Shown: positions 1-9,408 of the stretch, in pieces
Position numbering within the stretch: position 1 is the stretch's first letter
Layout: each line of letters starts with the position of its first letter
Assembly (NCBI RefSeq): GCF_000756305.1
Contig: NZ_JRFE01000015.1
Coordinates: forward strand, 130,238 to 194,237
From: Myxosarcina sp. GI1
Lineage (GTDB): Bacteria > Cyanobacteriota > Cyanobacteriia > Cyanobacteriales > Xenococcaceae
DNA: 64,000 nt
Direction of reading: 5' to 3'
Program-made: the position numbers and the translations under genes
Notes under the pieces: model-generated
Databases searched by the model: none
The model's input: the letters and a program-made list of their open reading frames with translations, nothing else
What the model was told of the DNA's origin: nothing

Positions 1-1389
1 CTTACCGTCTCTAATTAGTACATCGAGCAAACGTCTTCTTAGCTGGGGAGATTCTCCAGTTAATAAACGCTGAGATACGTAGGGATAAGAAACTTCAATA
101 ATTTTGAAGTTGGGATTGAGGCTGAGTGCCAAACCTTCTTGAGTAATTAAAGAACGAATGATCAAAGCAAATTTGGCAGGTACTCGAAAAGGATATTCAT
201 ACATCAACTCGGAAAATTCGTCGGTGATAGTTTTAAAGTTGAAGCTGCTAACGCTTTCACCTATCGCTCGTCCTAGCACCTGTTCTAAAGCAGGAATAAT
301 TGGCTCGATGTCTACATTAGGGCTTAGAAAGCCTAATCGAACAAAATCTTTAGCTAAAGCCTGATAGTCGCGGTTGATTAGCTGCACTACCGCCGAAGCA
401 ATGGTTTCTTTCATCCATTCTTCAAGCTGATCCATCATGCCGAAGTCGATATATGCCATGCGACCATCGAGTGTAGCAAATAAATTTCCTGGATGGGGAT
501 CGGCATGAAAAAACCCGTATTCTAATAGTTGACGCAGACCAGAAGTTACGCCAATCTCAATTAGATTATCAAGATCCAAACCAGCAGCTTCGATGCGCTC
601 GATATCGGTAAGCTTGATACCGTTAATCCACTCTAGAGTTAAAACTCGACTGCTACTATACTGTCTGTAAATAAAAGGAACTTTTACTTGAGGATCGCCA
701 TCAAAATTAAGAGCAAATTTTTCCGCATTTTTAGCTTCGTTTACATAGTCAATTTCTTCAAATAGTTTGGTTCCAAACTCATCTACTATTAAAGTCAAAT
801 CATGACCAAGATTTAGAGGCAGCCATGGTGCCAGCCAACTCGCTCCCCAACGCATTAAATATAGATCGAGGCTCAATAAAGGTCTTAAATTTGGACGCTG
901 AACCTTGATCGCTACTTCCTCACCACTGTACAAAATACCCCGATATACCTGACCCAAACTAGCAGCAGCTATTGGATTTGCCGAAATTTCACGATAGATA
1001 TCTCGAATTTTATGCCCAAGTTCGGATTCGATAATTTTAAATGCAGTTTGATTATCAAAAGGAGGCAATCGATCTTGAAGCTCGATTAACTCGTTAAGAA
1101 AGTCGCGGCGAATTAAATCTGGTCTGGTAGATAAAGCCTGCCCTACTTTAATAAATGTCGGACCGAGTTTGGTTAAAATTTTGCGTATTTCTGTGGCGCG
1201 CTTTGGTCTATTTATTTCCGTTTTACCAAACCATCTGTCTAGCAAAATACGAATTATAAAACCACCGAATAACCAGACGATCGAAAATGCTCGTCCAATA
1301 ACTTGCCAAGGTCGATAGCGGTAATAAGACGAAATTGCTTTAGCATCGTAACGTAAAGACTGTGGTGCATCGATCGCTTTTTCGTCCAT
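1..1389 (-). CDS. ABC1/AarF/UbiB-family atypical kinase, 3' end outside the window
   Basis: The reverse strand encodes 463 residues from an ATG at 1389 and runs off the left edge, so the C-terminus is missing. Family hallmarks are visible: the KxGQ motif (KVGQ, about residues 81-84), the alanine-rich loop replacing the usual glycine loop (AAASLGQV, about 141-148), the lysine strand VAIKVQRP (about 159-166), the catalytic loop HADPHPGN (about 295-302) and DFG (about 315-317). ABC1 kinases in cyanobacteria and plastids act at membranes in quinone and tocopherol metabolism or stress responses. The exact role of this paralogue cannot be read from sequence. Confidence 0.92.
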   Translation of the reverse strand, partial: MDEKAIDAPQSLRYDAKAISSYYRYRPWQVIGRAFSIVWLFGGFIIRILLDRWFGKTEINRPKRATEIRKILTKLGPTFIKVGQALSTRPDLIRRDFLNELIELQDRLPPFDNQTAFKIIESELGHKIRDIYREISANPIAAASLGQVYRGILYSGEEVAIKVQRPNLRPLLSLDLYLMRWGASWLAPWLPLNLGHDLTLIVDEFGTKLFEEIDYVNEAKNAEKFALNFDGDPQVKVPFIYRQYSSSRVLTLEWINGIKLTDIERIEAAGLDLDNLIEIGVTSGLRQLLEYGFFHADPHPGNLFATLDGRMAYIDFGMMDQLEEWMKETIASAVVQLINRDYQALAKDFVRLGFLSPNVDIEPIIPALEQVLGRAIGESVSSFNFKTITDEFSELMYEYPFRVPAKFALIIRSLITQEGLALSLNPNFKIIEVSYPYVSQRLLTGESPQLRRRLLDVLIRDGK

Positions 1390-1652
1390 TATTCTCTTCG
1401 TTGCTATACCTATAAAATTAAATTATCGCTTAATATTAATTTTAGTATACAATTTTACATCTTACTTTACTTATAACTATTTTCAATCGATTGAATGAGT
1501 GCATATAAAATATATGACTTACGCAATCAATCCAAAAATCAGGGATTTTAGGCTTTAGGGAACGGGGAACGCTCGCCAAGACGAGAAATTACAGCTACGT
1601 TATAGCGGTAGGTGCGTAAATTCTGAAAATATCTGTAGTACAGCCGCTTATT

Positions 1653-2744
1653 TTAGCTATGAATTAAGTTTTTAATCGCGCCTTTTTGAACTTCAATGCT
1701 TTGCGCTAGCTTAAACTGAACTAAAGCTCGATTTAGATTTTGTTCTGGATATTTGACCTGAAAGTAAATATTACCTGCTAAATAGTCGGTGAAAAATCTC
1801 AGTCCCAATTCAAATGCTAGTAACCGAATTGCTTCGTAAAGATATCGATAATCATTGGATGTTAAAAATTTAGCTACCGATAAATATCCTTGTAAAATCG
1901 AGCGTGCGAGATCGAGATCGAAATATACATTTTGCCAGTTTGAAGTTTCTTCTCCCAATAGATTACAAGCCGATCGCAGACAGTCACCAATGTCATAATG
2001 TATCAAGCCAGGTTTGACCGTATCGAGATCGATAAGGGCGATTGCCTGTTGAGTTTGGCGATCGAGTAAAATATTATTGACTTTAGGATCGCCATGAATG
2101 GGACGTAGCTTCAATTCACCTCGTTCTCTGGCAGTTTCTAAAATATCGGCAGAGGCGGCGCGATCGCTGATAAATTTGAGGCAATAATCAACTTTGGAAG
2201 AATTGTTGACTTTAGCTCGTTTTAGAACTATTTGATAGTTTTGTAAGTAGTTTGGCGTGATATGAAAACCAGGTAAAGTATCGGCCAGTTGGGTTACATC
2301 GAGATTGCCAATTAAATTGTGGAACATTCCCAAGCCATAGCCTACTTCCCATCCGTGTTTGGTATCTCGAACCGTGTCGAAAGATTGGGAATTACTAATA
2401 TAGCTAATGCCGCGCCAGAATGAGCTTTGAGAATCTATATAATAGGTGCGATCGCTATTTTTTACCCTTAACACGCGAGGAACTTCCCAGCGGCGATCTT
2501 TTAATGGTGTCTGCTGTAGTTCTTGTCTCAGGCGATTGCAACAGGTGCTAATGTTATTCATAACCAGTTCTGGCTGATGAAAAACTTTAGTATTGAGGCG
2601 TTGCAGTACGAAATGCGGTTCGGTAGTAGAATTGGTGGTTACCAAAAAAGTATGATTGATGTTGCCACTACCAAACTTTTTTACCTCTAAAACTTTGTTT
2701 TCCTGTAGTTTGAACAGATCGGCGATCGCAATAAGATTATCCAC
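1653..2744 (-). CDS. APH-fold small-molecule phosphotransferase, NahK-like
   Basis: A 363-residue protein of the aminoglycoside-phosphotransferase/choline-kinase fold. The N-lobe begins with a nucleotide-loop-like GSGNINHTF (about 25-33). The catalytic HGDPKVNN is at about 217-224 and the metal-binding IDLDTV at about 238-243, followed by an HYDIGD segment. This combination resembles proteins annotated as N-acetylhexosamine 1-kinase-like or general phosphotransferases, so the substrate is probably a sugar or amino sugar. It lies upstream, on the same strand, of the ABC1 kinase gene, about 260 bases away, with no clear operon link. Substrate assignment is inference. Confidence 0.75.
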   Translation of the reverse strand: MDNLIAIADLFKLQENKVLEVKKFGSGNINHTFLVTTNSTTEPHFVLQRLNTKVFHQPELVMNNISTCCNRLRQELQQTPLKDRRWEVPRVLRVKNSDRTYYIDSQSSFWRGISYISNSQSFDTVRDTKHGWEVGYGLGMFHNLIGNLDVTQLADTLPGFHITPNYLQNYQIVLKRAKVNNSSKVDYCLKFISDRAASADILETARERGELKLRPIHGDPKVNNILLDRQTQQAIALIDLDTVKPGLIHYDIGDCLRSACNLLGEETSNWQNVYFDLDLARSILQGYLSVAKFLTSNDYRYLYEAIRLLAFELGLRFFTDYLAGNIYFQVKYPEQNLNRALVQFKLAQSIEVQKGAIKNLIHS

Positions 2745-2780
2745 AACTATAATCCAATCGAAGATTTAAAAAATAATAGT

Positions 2781-3101
2781 TTAAATTGGTTCTTCTTCGC
2801 CGTCAAAGGTACAAGTAACAATAGTGCCACCATTGCTCACATTTTCGATGCTCAATTCGCCATCGATAATTTCGGCTCGATAGCGCATAGAGTTAAGTCC
2901 TATACGCTTGATACTAACAGAATACAGGCTGTGAGAAATAGCCCGAACTCTTTGACTAGCTTGTTTTGAAGTCTTGAATAGTCGCTGAAAAAGCTGCTCT
3001 AGTTGGGGAGAAGTTGATTCGTTTAAAAATTGATGCTGGATAAAACTTGCCAGCATTCCAATTACGTTTAAATCCTGCTGTACACTGTAGTGTAAATCTC
3101 T
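2781..3101 (-). pseudogene. Decayed C-terminal remnant of a HisKA_3 (NarL-type) sensor histidine kinase
   Basis: An ATG at 3056 opens a 91-codon frame, but the homologous reading continues upstream in the same frame to 3101 with an H-box-like RDLHYSVQQDL, preceded by two in-frame stops (3102-3104 and 3108-3110). At the other end it carries the typical end of a NarL-type ATPase domain: GLNSMRYRAEIIDGEL, then a GGT turn. The region between (N box and first glycine box) is missing. The piece therefore looks like a kinase that lost its sensor part, had an internal deletion and acquired stops. Whether the 91-codon frame is still translated is unknown. Confidence 0.65.
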
Positions 3102-3265
3102 TTATGCTCAATTTAAAATTATATTGAGTAATTCTACTTAACGTCAAACTAATATTTAAACTTATTGCTAAATCTCGTATACAGAAAAAGCTGGAGTTTT
3201 ATAAATTAGACAAACTATGTATGAGCAAATCAAAAAACAGACGATAATTGATATTTGCTCTATAG

Positions 3266-4819
3266 TCAAGCATTTTTAGCTGCACGATGCCAATTTTGAG
3301 TAATGCCAGAATTTCCTAAAGGCAGAAAAATAGTTAATTCTTTGCCTTGTTCGTGTCTCTGTCTAACGGTGAGTTTGCCGCCTAAAGCTTGAAATATATT
3401 TTTGGTTATATCCAAATTGAGGCTCAAACAACCCGTTTCTGGTTGAAATGTTAGTAATTGACCCAGAGACTTAAGAGGGTTATCCTCGCTATTGTGTTCT
3501 GATAGTACCTGAAGTTTGAGGCGATCGCCAGCAGTAGTAACTTTGACATGAATATGTCCGCCAGTCGGTAAACTGCGGGTGCAGCTTTCCATCAAGCCCG
3601 TCAGAACCTTATCTAACATAGCAGGATCGCTAACAATTTTAGGAAGCTTTTGGGGAAGGCTAAAATCTAGTTCCACGTTGCGCCGCTGTGCTTTTTTCTG
3701 CCAGCGCGGTATGCTTTGTTGAAATACCTGTTCTAAAGGAAAAGGAACTAAATGAACTGGTTGAGCAGCAGGAGATGTAGATTTAAATTCTGCTGCTTTA
3801 AAAATTAGCTCCATACGTTCGATTTGTTCGGTACACTCGCGGTCTATCTCTTGTAAACGCTTGACGACGTTGGGTTTAAAATCCTGTTGGCGTTTTAATA
3901 GCAGTTTGGTCAGAGTCCGAATCGTGGTTAGAGGAGTCCGAACTTCATGAGTTAATGCCTGTAACAGTTCCATTTCCAGCTCTTCCGACTGTGTCGGTGC
4001 AAAAGCAGTTGTATACTCCGCTGTAGTGTCAGGCGATCGCAGATGAGAAACAGTTTTTAGTCGCTCGGCTTTTTCCGCTTCAAAACTAGTTTCGTCTGGT
4101 AAATTATGCAGCAGTTGGCGGGTAAAGCTAGATACCAAACGATAGTCAGGAACTGTCGGTTTAAAAGTTTCTACGAAACCATCTAAGGTTTCTCGCTGAT
4201 GGTAATCGAAAGGCAACAGGCGCGATCGCAAAGCTAGCCATACTTGTGTAATAAGTTGTGGCTCGAACGTAAAATGAAATTGCGCTATTCCTGCTGTGTC
4301 GGTTCCCAAGACCATCAGTAAGCTAAATTCCTCAGTCAAAATCAAGCAAAACTGTTCCTTGGCGATTGGATCTTGAGGAATTAAAGGTAGTTCGAGGGTA
4401 GAGGCAAAATTCCGTTGGGAATTATCTTCAGCCAGGGATGACTTTTTGCAGGGCATTAACGCTGCTTTATTAAATGCGCGAGGAGTAAATATTGCTGTTT
4501 GATAGTAAGTTGAGATTAGTGAATTACTAAATAGCGGTACTGGCGCAGCTAAAATCAGTCCCTGCTTGTTCTGTGACGATTTAAACTCGATTCGGTCTAA
4601 CAGTAATTGCTCGACTGTAGCGATCGCACCGCACCATTCTCTTTGGGCTTTTAATAAGGCAATACGGTTCTTACTGCTATGCTGTTCTCGATCTCGTTCG
4701 TTCGTTTTACTATTATTCTCAGGCGATAAAAAATTAAATTTTGCCTCATCGCGGTTGAGAATATCGCTCAGATTTTGCAGCAACCAATTTTGCACTTTTG
4801 TTACGACCTCCACCAGCAA
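3266..4819 (-). CDS. Sensor histidine kinase with degenerate ATP-binding domain
   Basis: About 517 residues. The first 280 residues are a soluble input region without membrane segments. A clear HisKA H-box, ALTHEVRTPLTT, places the phospho-acceptor His near residue 291. The C-terminal ATPase domain is divergent: the N-box position reads GLMESCTRSLP (about 408-418), lacking the usual Asn, and no DxGxG glycine box is obvious, although the end (ALGGKLTVRQ) fits the fold. It may be weakly active or act as a receptor of phosphate. The start is uncertain: TTG at 4819 or GTG at 4813 both lack a good ribosome binding site. No response regulator is adjacent. Confidence 0.8.
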   Translation of the reverse strand: MLVEVVTKVQNWLLQNLSDILNRDEAKFNFLSPENNSKTNERDREQHSSKNRIALLKAQREWCGAIATVEQLLLDRIEFKSSQNKQGLILAAPVPLFSNSLISTYYQTAIFTPRAFNKAALMPCKKSSLAEDNSQRNFASTLELPLIPQDPIAKEQFCLILTEEFSLLMVLGTDTAGIAQFHFTFEPQLITQVWLALRSRLLPFDYHQRETLDGFVETFKPTVPDYRLVSSFTRQLLHNLPDETSFEAEKAERLKTVSHLRSPDTTAEYTTAFAPTQSEELEMELLQALTHEVRTPLTTIRTLTKLLLKRQQDFKPNVVKRLQEIDRECTEQIERMELIFKAAEFKSTSPAAQPVHLVPFPLEQVFQQSIPRWQKKAQRRNVELDFSLPQKLPKIVSDPAMLDKVLTGLMESCTRSLPTGGHIHVKVTTAGDRLKLQVLSEHNSEDNPLKSLGQLLTFQPETGCLSLNLDITKNIFQALGGKLTVRQRHEQGKELTIFLPLGNSGITQNWHRAAKNA

Positions 4820-5083
4820 ATTAATTTGCTTACGTTATGTATTACGTACGTTGAAATCTCTCTCAAGAGAGAAAATTTATTTGTATTGTTTAAATCGTAG
4901 CTGTTTTAAGAGCTACTTCAAAGCAGTAAAACCGAACTAAATATTCGCAAACCCCGATATTTGTTAAAAGAAATAAACCCAAAATCGCTCTTTTTACTGT
5001 GTGGGTTAATAGAGATCGCTATTCGCTCTCTTAATTAAATGCTATATACTGCTCGCAATAAATTTAAATACATCTTTTAGTTT

Positions 5084-6361
5084 ATGAAACGAGGCAGCAA
5101 AACCATACTAACCTTATTATTAGTTGGCATATTATTATTAAGTAGCTGTGGCGATCGCAATACGATCGAATCAGAAAGACCCCTGAAAATAACTTTTTGG
5201 CACGGCATCAACCCTCCAGAAAATCGCGATATTTTTCAAGAGTTAGTTACTAGTTTTAATCAGCAACATAGCGATATTGAAGTAAAAGCTTTATATGTCG
5301 GACAGCCAGATGCCCAACTACCTAAAATTTTTGCTGCTACCGTTAGTGGACAGCCACCAGATATGTTGTGGTTTGTTCCTCAAATCACTGGTAAGTTGGT
5401 ACAGTTAGGTGCTTTGCTTCCTTTAGAAACTTGGCTGAATGATGCCCCAGTTAAAAACGATATCGACCCAGTAATGTTTGCTTCGATGAAGCTGAAAGAA
5501 CATATTTATTCAATTCCTTTTGCTACCAACAATGCTGCTGTTTTCTATCGTCCTGGTTTATTTGCCGAAGCGGGAATTACCGAGCTACCTACAAATTGGT
5601 CGGAGTTTAAAGCTGCTGCCAAAAAACTCACTAAAGATACTAACGGCGACGGTCGCCTAGATCGCTATGGCGTTCTATTATCTTTAGGTAAGGGAGAATG
5701 GACGGTATTTGCCTGGCTGCCGTTTATTTACAGTGCGGGGGGAAATTTACTAGCTAACGGTCAGCCAGACCTAACAAATAGCGGTACGGTGGCAGCTTTG
5801 CAGTTAGGAGCAGATTTAGTAGAAGCTAAAGCAGCTGTTTTGTCTTCTCCAGAAAGAGGTTACGAACTGGATGATTTCTTGTCGGGAAGAGCGGCGATGC
5901 AGGTAACTGGTCCTTGGACTCTGTCACAGCTACAGCCAACTGAAATTGATTATGATGTTTTTCCCATACCCGTTGCTGAAACTCCAGCCGCAGTTATTGG
6001 CGGCGAAAATGTCTTTGTATTTAAAACTACTTCCGAACGAGAGCGGGCTTCTCTAAAATTTTTAGAATATATTTTAAGCGAAGAATTTCAAACCGCTTGG
6101 GCTTTAAAAACAGGTTATTTACCAATTAATTTAAAATCGCAACAGAGCGCAGAGTATCAAAATTTTGTAGCAGAAAATCCCGTGTTAGAAGTGTTTTTAA
6201 ACCAAATGAAAGTAGCCAAATCGCGTCCAATTATTACGCAGTATACTCGCCTGTCAGAAAATTTGGGTAGAGCGATTGAAGCGACGCTTTTGCAACGACA
6301 AACACCAAAAACAGCTTTACAAGAATCGCAGCAGCGTTTGGAACTTATATTTGATAATTAA
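5084..6361 (+). CDS. Extracellular solute-binding lipoprotein, family 1 (sugar/polyol ABC importer)
   Basis: A 425-residue protein with a lipoprotein signal peptide ending at the lipobox LLSSC (Cys near residue 22). The mature part follows the MalE/UgpB pattern: ITFWHG at the start, a calcium-loop-like DTNGDGRLDRYG and a late AAMQVTGPW segment. Such proteins deliver sugars, oligosaccharides or glycerol derivatives to MalFG-type permeases. No permease or ATPase gene lies beside it. Because glucosylglycerol genes occur in this window, a GgtB-like role in compatible-solute uptake is possible, but this is inference from co-occurrence, not linkage. Confidence 0.85.
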   Translation: MKRGSKTILTLLLVGILLLSSCGDRNTIESERPLKITFWHGINPPENRDIFQELVTSFNQQHSDIEVKALYVGQPDAQLPKIFAATVSGQPPDMLWFVPQITGKLVQLGALLPLETWLNDAPVKNDIDPVMFASMKLKEHIYSIPFATNNAAVFYRPGLFAEAGITELPTNWSEFKAAAKKLTKDTNGDGRLDRYGVLLSLGKGEWTVFAWLPFIYSAGGNLLANGQPDLTNSGTVAALQLGADLVEAKAAVLSSPERGYELDDFLSGRAAMQVTGPWTLSQLQPTEIDYDVFPIPVAETPAAVIGGENVFVFKTTSERERASLKFLEYILSEEFQTAWALKTGYLPINLKSQQSAEYQNFVAENPVLEVFLNQMKVAKSRPIITQYTRLSENLGRAIEATLLQRQTPKTALQESQQRLELIFDN

Positions 6362-6491
6362 AAAAAGCTATAAGCCATTAGCTATAAGCTATAAGCTTAT
6401 TAATTAAATTAGTAAATATAGAGCGATCGCTATGTAAAATAAAACTTTGTTTTAGACCAATTCGGCAACGCAAGACTTGAGTAAGTTATTA

Positions 6492-7400
6492 ATGTCCCAT
6501 CCTATTAATTCTTGTCAACTACCACCATTTTTACAGTCAGGAGACTTAGTTACGGTTATTGCACCTAGTGGTGCTTTAAAAGAAACTCAGGTAGCAGCAT
6601 CGGGTTTGGCAATATGGCGATCGCAAGGCTATCGAATAAGATTGGGAAGCAATTATCGCTCTGGCTATGGATATCTAGCAGGAACCGATCGCGAAAGAAG
6701 ACAAGTATTAGCCGCAGCCTGGAACGATCCTGAGTGCAAAGCAATTGTTTGTCTGAGGGGTGGTTATGGTAGTGCGCGGTTATTAGAAGCTTGGGACTGG
6801 CAGCAAGAAAATTCTGCTGCCAAATGGCTAATCGGTTTTTCCGACATTACCTGTTTGCTGTGGAGTCTTGCCAGGGTAGGTATTGCCAGTCTTCACGCTC
6901 CCGTACTGACTACTTTAGCGGCAGAGCCAAAATGGTCGCTCGAACGCCTTTTCGGCTGTTTGCGCGGCGAAACTCTCACTCCCTTACAAGGTCAAGGTTG
7001 GGGTGGTGGAAAAGCTAACGGAATTTTACTACCTGCAAATCTTACTGTAGCTACTCATCTGCTGCAAACGCCACTTCAGCCCTCTCTAACAGGAGCTATT
7101 TTAGCCTTTGAAGACGTTACCGAATATCCCTATCGTATCGATCGCCAACTGACTCAATGGCGGTTGATGGGAGCTTTTAAAACCGTAAAAGGAATTGCTC
7201 TGGGTAGGTTTAGCCGCTGCGATGCACCCAAAGGCAGCAAAAGTTGGAAAATAGAAGCCGTGTTGCGCGATCGCCTGGGAGATCTAGATATTCCGATCGT
7301 TTCGGACTTACCCTTCGGACACGACGGAGTCAATGCTGCTTTACTCGTCGGGCGATCGGTAGAATTAGATGGCGAAGCAGGTATTTTAAGTTGGAACTAA
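6492..7400 (+). CDS. ldcA: LD-carboxypeptidase (peptidase family S66)
   Basis: An LdcA-type enzyme that removes the terminal D-Ala from murein tetrapeptides during peptidoglycan recycling. The N-terminal half starts with a GDLVTVIAPSG strand. The nucleophile Ser sits in GFSDITCLLW. The later FEDV and PFGH segments match the positions of the catalytic Glu and His in the family. I prefer the ATG at 6492 (302 residues) to the in-frame TTG at 6477, because the family begins close to this point. No signal peptide is seen, which agrees with a cytoplasmic recycling role. Confidence 0.9.
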   Translation: MSHPINSCQLPPFLQSGDLVTVIAPSGALKETQVAASGLAIWRSQGYRIRLGSNYRSGYGYLAGTDRERRQVLAAAWNDPECKAIVCLRGGYGSARLLEAWDWQQENSAAKWLIGFSDITCLLWSLARVGIASLHAPVLTTLAAEPKWSLERLFGCLRGETLTPLQGQGWGGGKANGILLPANLTVATHLLQTPLQPSLTGAILAFEDVTEYPYRIDRQLTQWRLMGAFKTVKGIALGRFSRCDAPKGSKSWKIEAVLRDRLGDLDIPIVSDLPFGHDGVNAALLVGRSVELDGEAGILSWN

Positions 7401-7453
7401 GATTAAATATAGGCTAGCCAGTAGAAAATATAAATTTATAAGGAGAACACATT

Positions 7454-7681
7454 TTGCCTCATACTATTGTCACCGAAACTTGCGAAGGAGTAGCAGATTG
7501 TGTCGATGCTTGTCCCGTAGCCTGTATTCATGAAGGACCGGGAAAAAACGCTAAAGGACATGACTGGTACTGGATTGATTTTGCCACCTGTATTGACTGC
7601 GGTATATGTTTGCAAGTATGCCCTGTAGAAGGCGCGATCGTGGGAGAAGAAAGACCAGAACTGCAACAAACTCCTGGTTAA
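7454..7681 (+). CDS. Bacterial-type 4Fe-4S (7Fe/8Fe-like) ferredoxin
   Basis: A 75-residue protein with eight Cys. The first set (10, 16, 20 and 24) includes CxxxCP, and the second is a classical CxxCxxCxxxCP cluster (46, 49, 52, 56). It is an electron carrier of the bacterial two-cluster type, distinct from photosynthetic 2Fe-2S ferredoxin. The start is a TTG at 7454. No ATG is available, and a good ribosome binding site AGGAGA lies at 7441-7446, eight bases upstream. The gene follows ldcA by about 50 bases. Its partner enzyme is not evident from the neighbourhood. Confidence 0.9.
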   Translation: MPHTIVTETCEGVADCVDACPVACIHEGPGKNAKGHDWYWIDFATCIDCGICLQVCPVEGAIVGEERPELQQTPG

Positions 7682-7699
7682 TACCTTCATTTGCGCTCG

Positions 7700-7781
7700 A
7701 CCCAGGTAAAACTTTTTTAGACAAACACCAAGCATAAAACTTGTTGTGAGTTTCTTTAAAAGACAATGCCTGGGTTTTTTA
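7700..7781 (+). terminator. Possible Rho-independent terminator after the ferredoxin gene
   Basis: ACCCAGG at 7700-7706 pairs with CCTGGGT at 7769-7775, which is followed directly by six T. The roughly 60-base interior is AT-rich and only partly self-complementary, so the structure is weaker than a compact terminator. Confidence 0.35.
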
Positions 7782-7892
7782 TTTTGTTGAAATTGGTATT
7801 AACCTTAAGTTCACATCTATGTCACTTAATTGTCATATTTAATTGTCAAAATAGTATGTAAAAACAAACTGGTTTCAGAAAACATACACCAA

Positions 7893-8369
7893 ATGTCTGC
7901 TTTTAAAACAATTTTGACAACAATAGTTAGCACTGGTATTGCAGGTGCTTTAATGGCATTGCCAGTTCGAGCTAATGAAGATAATTTAATTTATAAATCT
8001 AAAGATGCAGAACTAACTTTAAGCCAAAATTATTATGACTATAGCGATCGCCCAAACAATAATGAACCAGCCAATGATTTTAATAAAACTATTGGTCTAA
8101 TTGGTTTGGCAGTAGGTACTGGCTTTGTTGGTTGGCGTGTCGCACGTTCCTATAAGCCTTCTGTAGAAAACTCTATACCTGCATTAAATAACCACAACGC
8201 CTCCCTACTCGATCGCGTTAGTCCCAAACTGCGCCAGCAGCTATTAAGGTTGGTACACAATCGTCAGACGGCAGATCGTCTTTTATCTGGTACTTTACTT
8301 AGTCATCCCAACCGCTCTCCCAACTGGCTAGCCGAAAAAGTTATTTACGATCTACAGCGCGATCGCTGA
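7893..8369 (+). CDS. Secreted or membrane-anchored small protein of unknown function
   Basis: From the ATG at 7893 the protein is 158 residues with a signal peptide (hydrophobic ILTTIVSTGIAGALMALP, cleavage likely after VRA). The longer frame from TTG 7830 would bury this signal inside the protein and is disfavoured. A second hydrophobic stretch (IGLIGLAVGTGFVGWRVA) lies mid-protein. The C-terminal 55 residues are charged and helical, ending in a segment (HPNRSPNWLAEKVIYDL) that looks conserved in character. I do not recognise a named domain. Confidence 0.65.
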   Translation: MSAFKTILTTIVSTGIAGALMALPVRANEDNLIYKSKDAELTLSQNYYDYSDRPNNNEPANDFNKTIGLIGLAVGTGFVGWRVARSYKPSVENSIPALNNHNASLLDRVSPKLRQQLLRLVHNRQTADRLLSGTLLSHPNRSPNWLAEKVIYDLQRDR

Positions 8370-8611
8370 CAAAAATTTGATTAGACAATTTAATAGTACT
8401 ATGAAGCGATCTCCTTCCTACTTTAAATGCGATTGAATTAGAGTTAACGGTAAAGCGTGTTTTTGGTTGGCTCAAAATGGGAAAATAGTTAACTTTAAAA
8501 AAGATAATCTATGGCGCGATTGTGAGCTATAAACTAGAAATAGCTTTATACTTGCTCTCTAACCCAACTGCGAAAGGCTTTCATTCTCTTGTTTCTTCCT
8601 TCGGTTCTACA

Positions 8612-9184
8612 CTATGATAAATATTGAGGAACGACTTCAATTAGAGAGAAATTGGGAAAATTGGCACTAGATTTAGACTCAACATATTTACCATCTATTA
8701 AAAGCAAAATTTGCAGCTTATTTTTTTCATGTCTCCATAGTTCTGGTACGCCTAAAGCTTGATATATTTCTGGATGGGTACGATTGGTAACGTCTATTTC
8801 TATAGCTAAATCTGGTGGTGGATCGACAGACAAGTCTAATCTATTTTTGCCTCTAACTACAGCTTCATTTTGAATGTAAAAACAGCTATCTGGCTCAATT
8901 CCTACAGACATCAATTGATTTTTAAAAGTAGTAGAACCCAAAGGACAAAATTCAATATCTAGTTCTTCTAGCAGAATTTCTACAAAATTACTCAGATAAA
9001 CTTTGTTGACTTCGTGTTCTGGTAATGGTGTCATGATTTCCATTTGTCCTCTGTCATAGGCAATTCTAGAACCGCGACTTTCCCCCAGATCTTCTAAAAT
9101 AGCCTCAAATTCATCCCAGCTAATATCGTTAAGCACTACTGTTTGTCCTGGCGGAACTATAATTCTGTTAACTTCTAGTAGCAT
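8612..9184 (-). CDS. Uma2-family (DUF820) predicted restriction-like nuclease
   Basis: A 190-residue protein of the Uma2/DUF820 family, which is greatly expanded in cyanobacteria. The PD-(D/E)xK-type core is visible as ISWDEFEAILED near the N-terminus, a YDRGQMEIMTP strand, PDLAIEIDVTN carrying the predicted acidic residues, and YQALGVPELWRH near the C-terminal side. Family members are often linked with transposons but their physiological role is unsettled. It stands alone, between intergenic stretches of 242 and 224 bases. Confidence 0.88.
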   Translation of the reverse strand: MLLEVNRIIVPPGQTVVLNDISWDEFEAILEDLGESRGSRIAYDRGQMEIMTPLPEHEVNKVYLSNFVEILLEELDIEFCPLGSTTFKNQLMSVGIEPDSCFYIQNEAVVRGKNRLDLSVDPPPDLAIEIDVTNRTHPEIYQALGVPELWRHEKNKLQILLLIDGKYVESKSSANFPNFSLIEVVPQYLS

Positions 9185-9408
9185 AGTTTTTCTACAAGTA
9201 ATGCTCTCTGAAGATGAGGCGTAACACCAATCGGATTGTCGCTCGAAATTGCTTTTAAAGAAGAACTTTATTTACTTTATCGATCGCGATCGCGCAGTAA
9301 TCACCTATATCTCATTTATAGCAAAAGGTTTGTGTTTAACGATATTGGGTAAATGGTAGACAGTAAAGTGTACATAGTAGATTTCGATCGCTAATAATTA
9401 ACTTAGTA

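Noticed and set aside
2956-3147. 63-codon minus-strand frame
   Set aside because: It reads through the kinase remnant in the wrong frame; the neighbouring frame gives the recognisable motif.
4566-4940. 124-codon plus-strand frame
   Set aside because: It is antisense to the start of the histidine kinase gene and rich in Cys, Ser and Leu as expected for a shadow frame.
7454-7681. Ferredoxin as dedicated partner of the Rieske oxygenase
   Set aside because: It is 16 kb away, lies behind an unrelated peptidase gene and has no shared operator.
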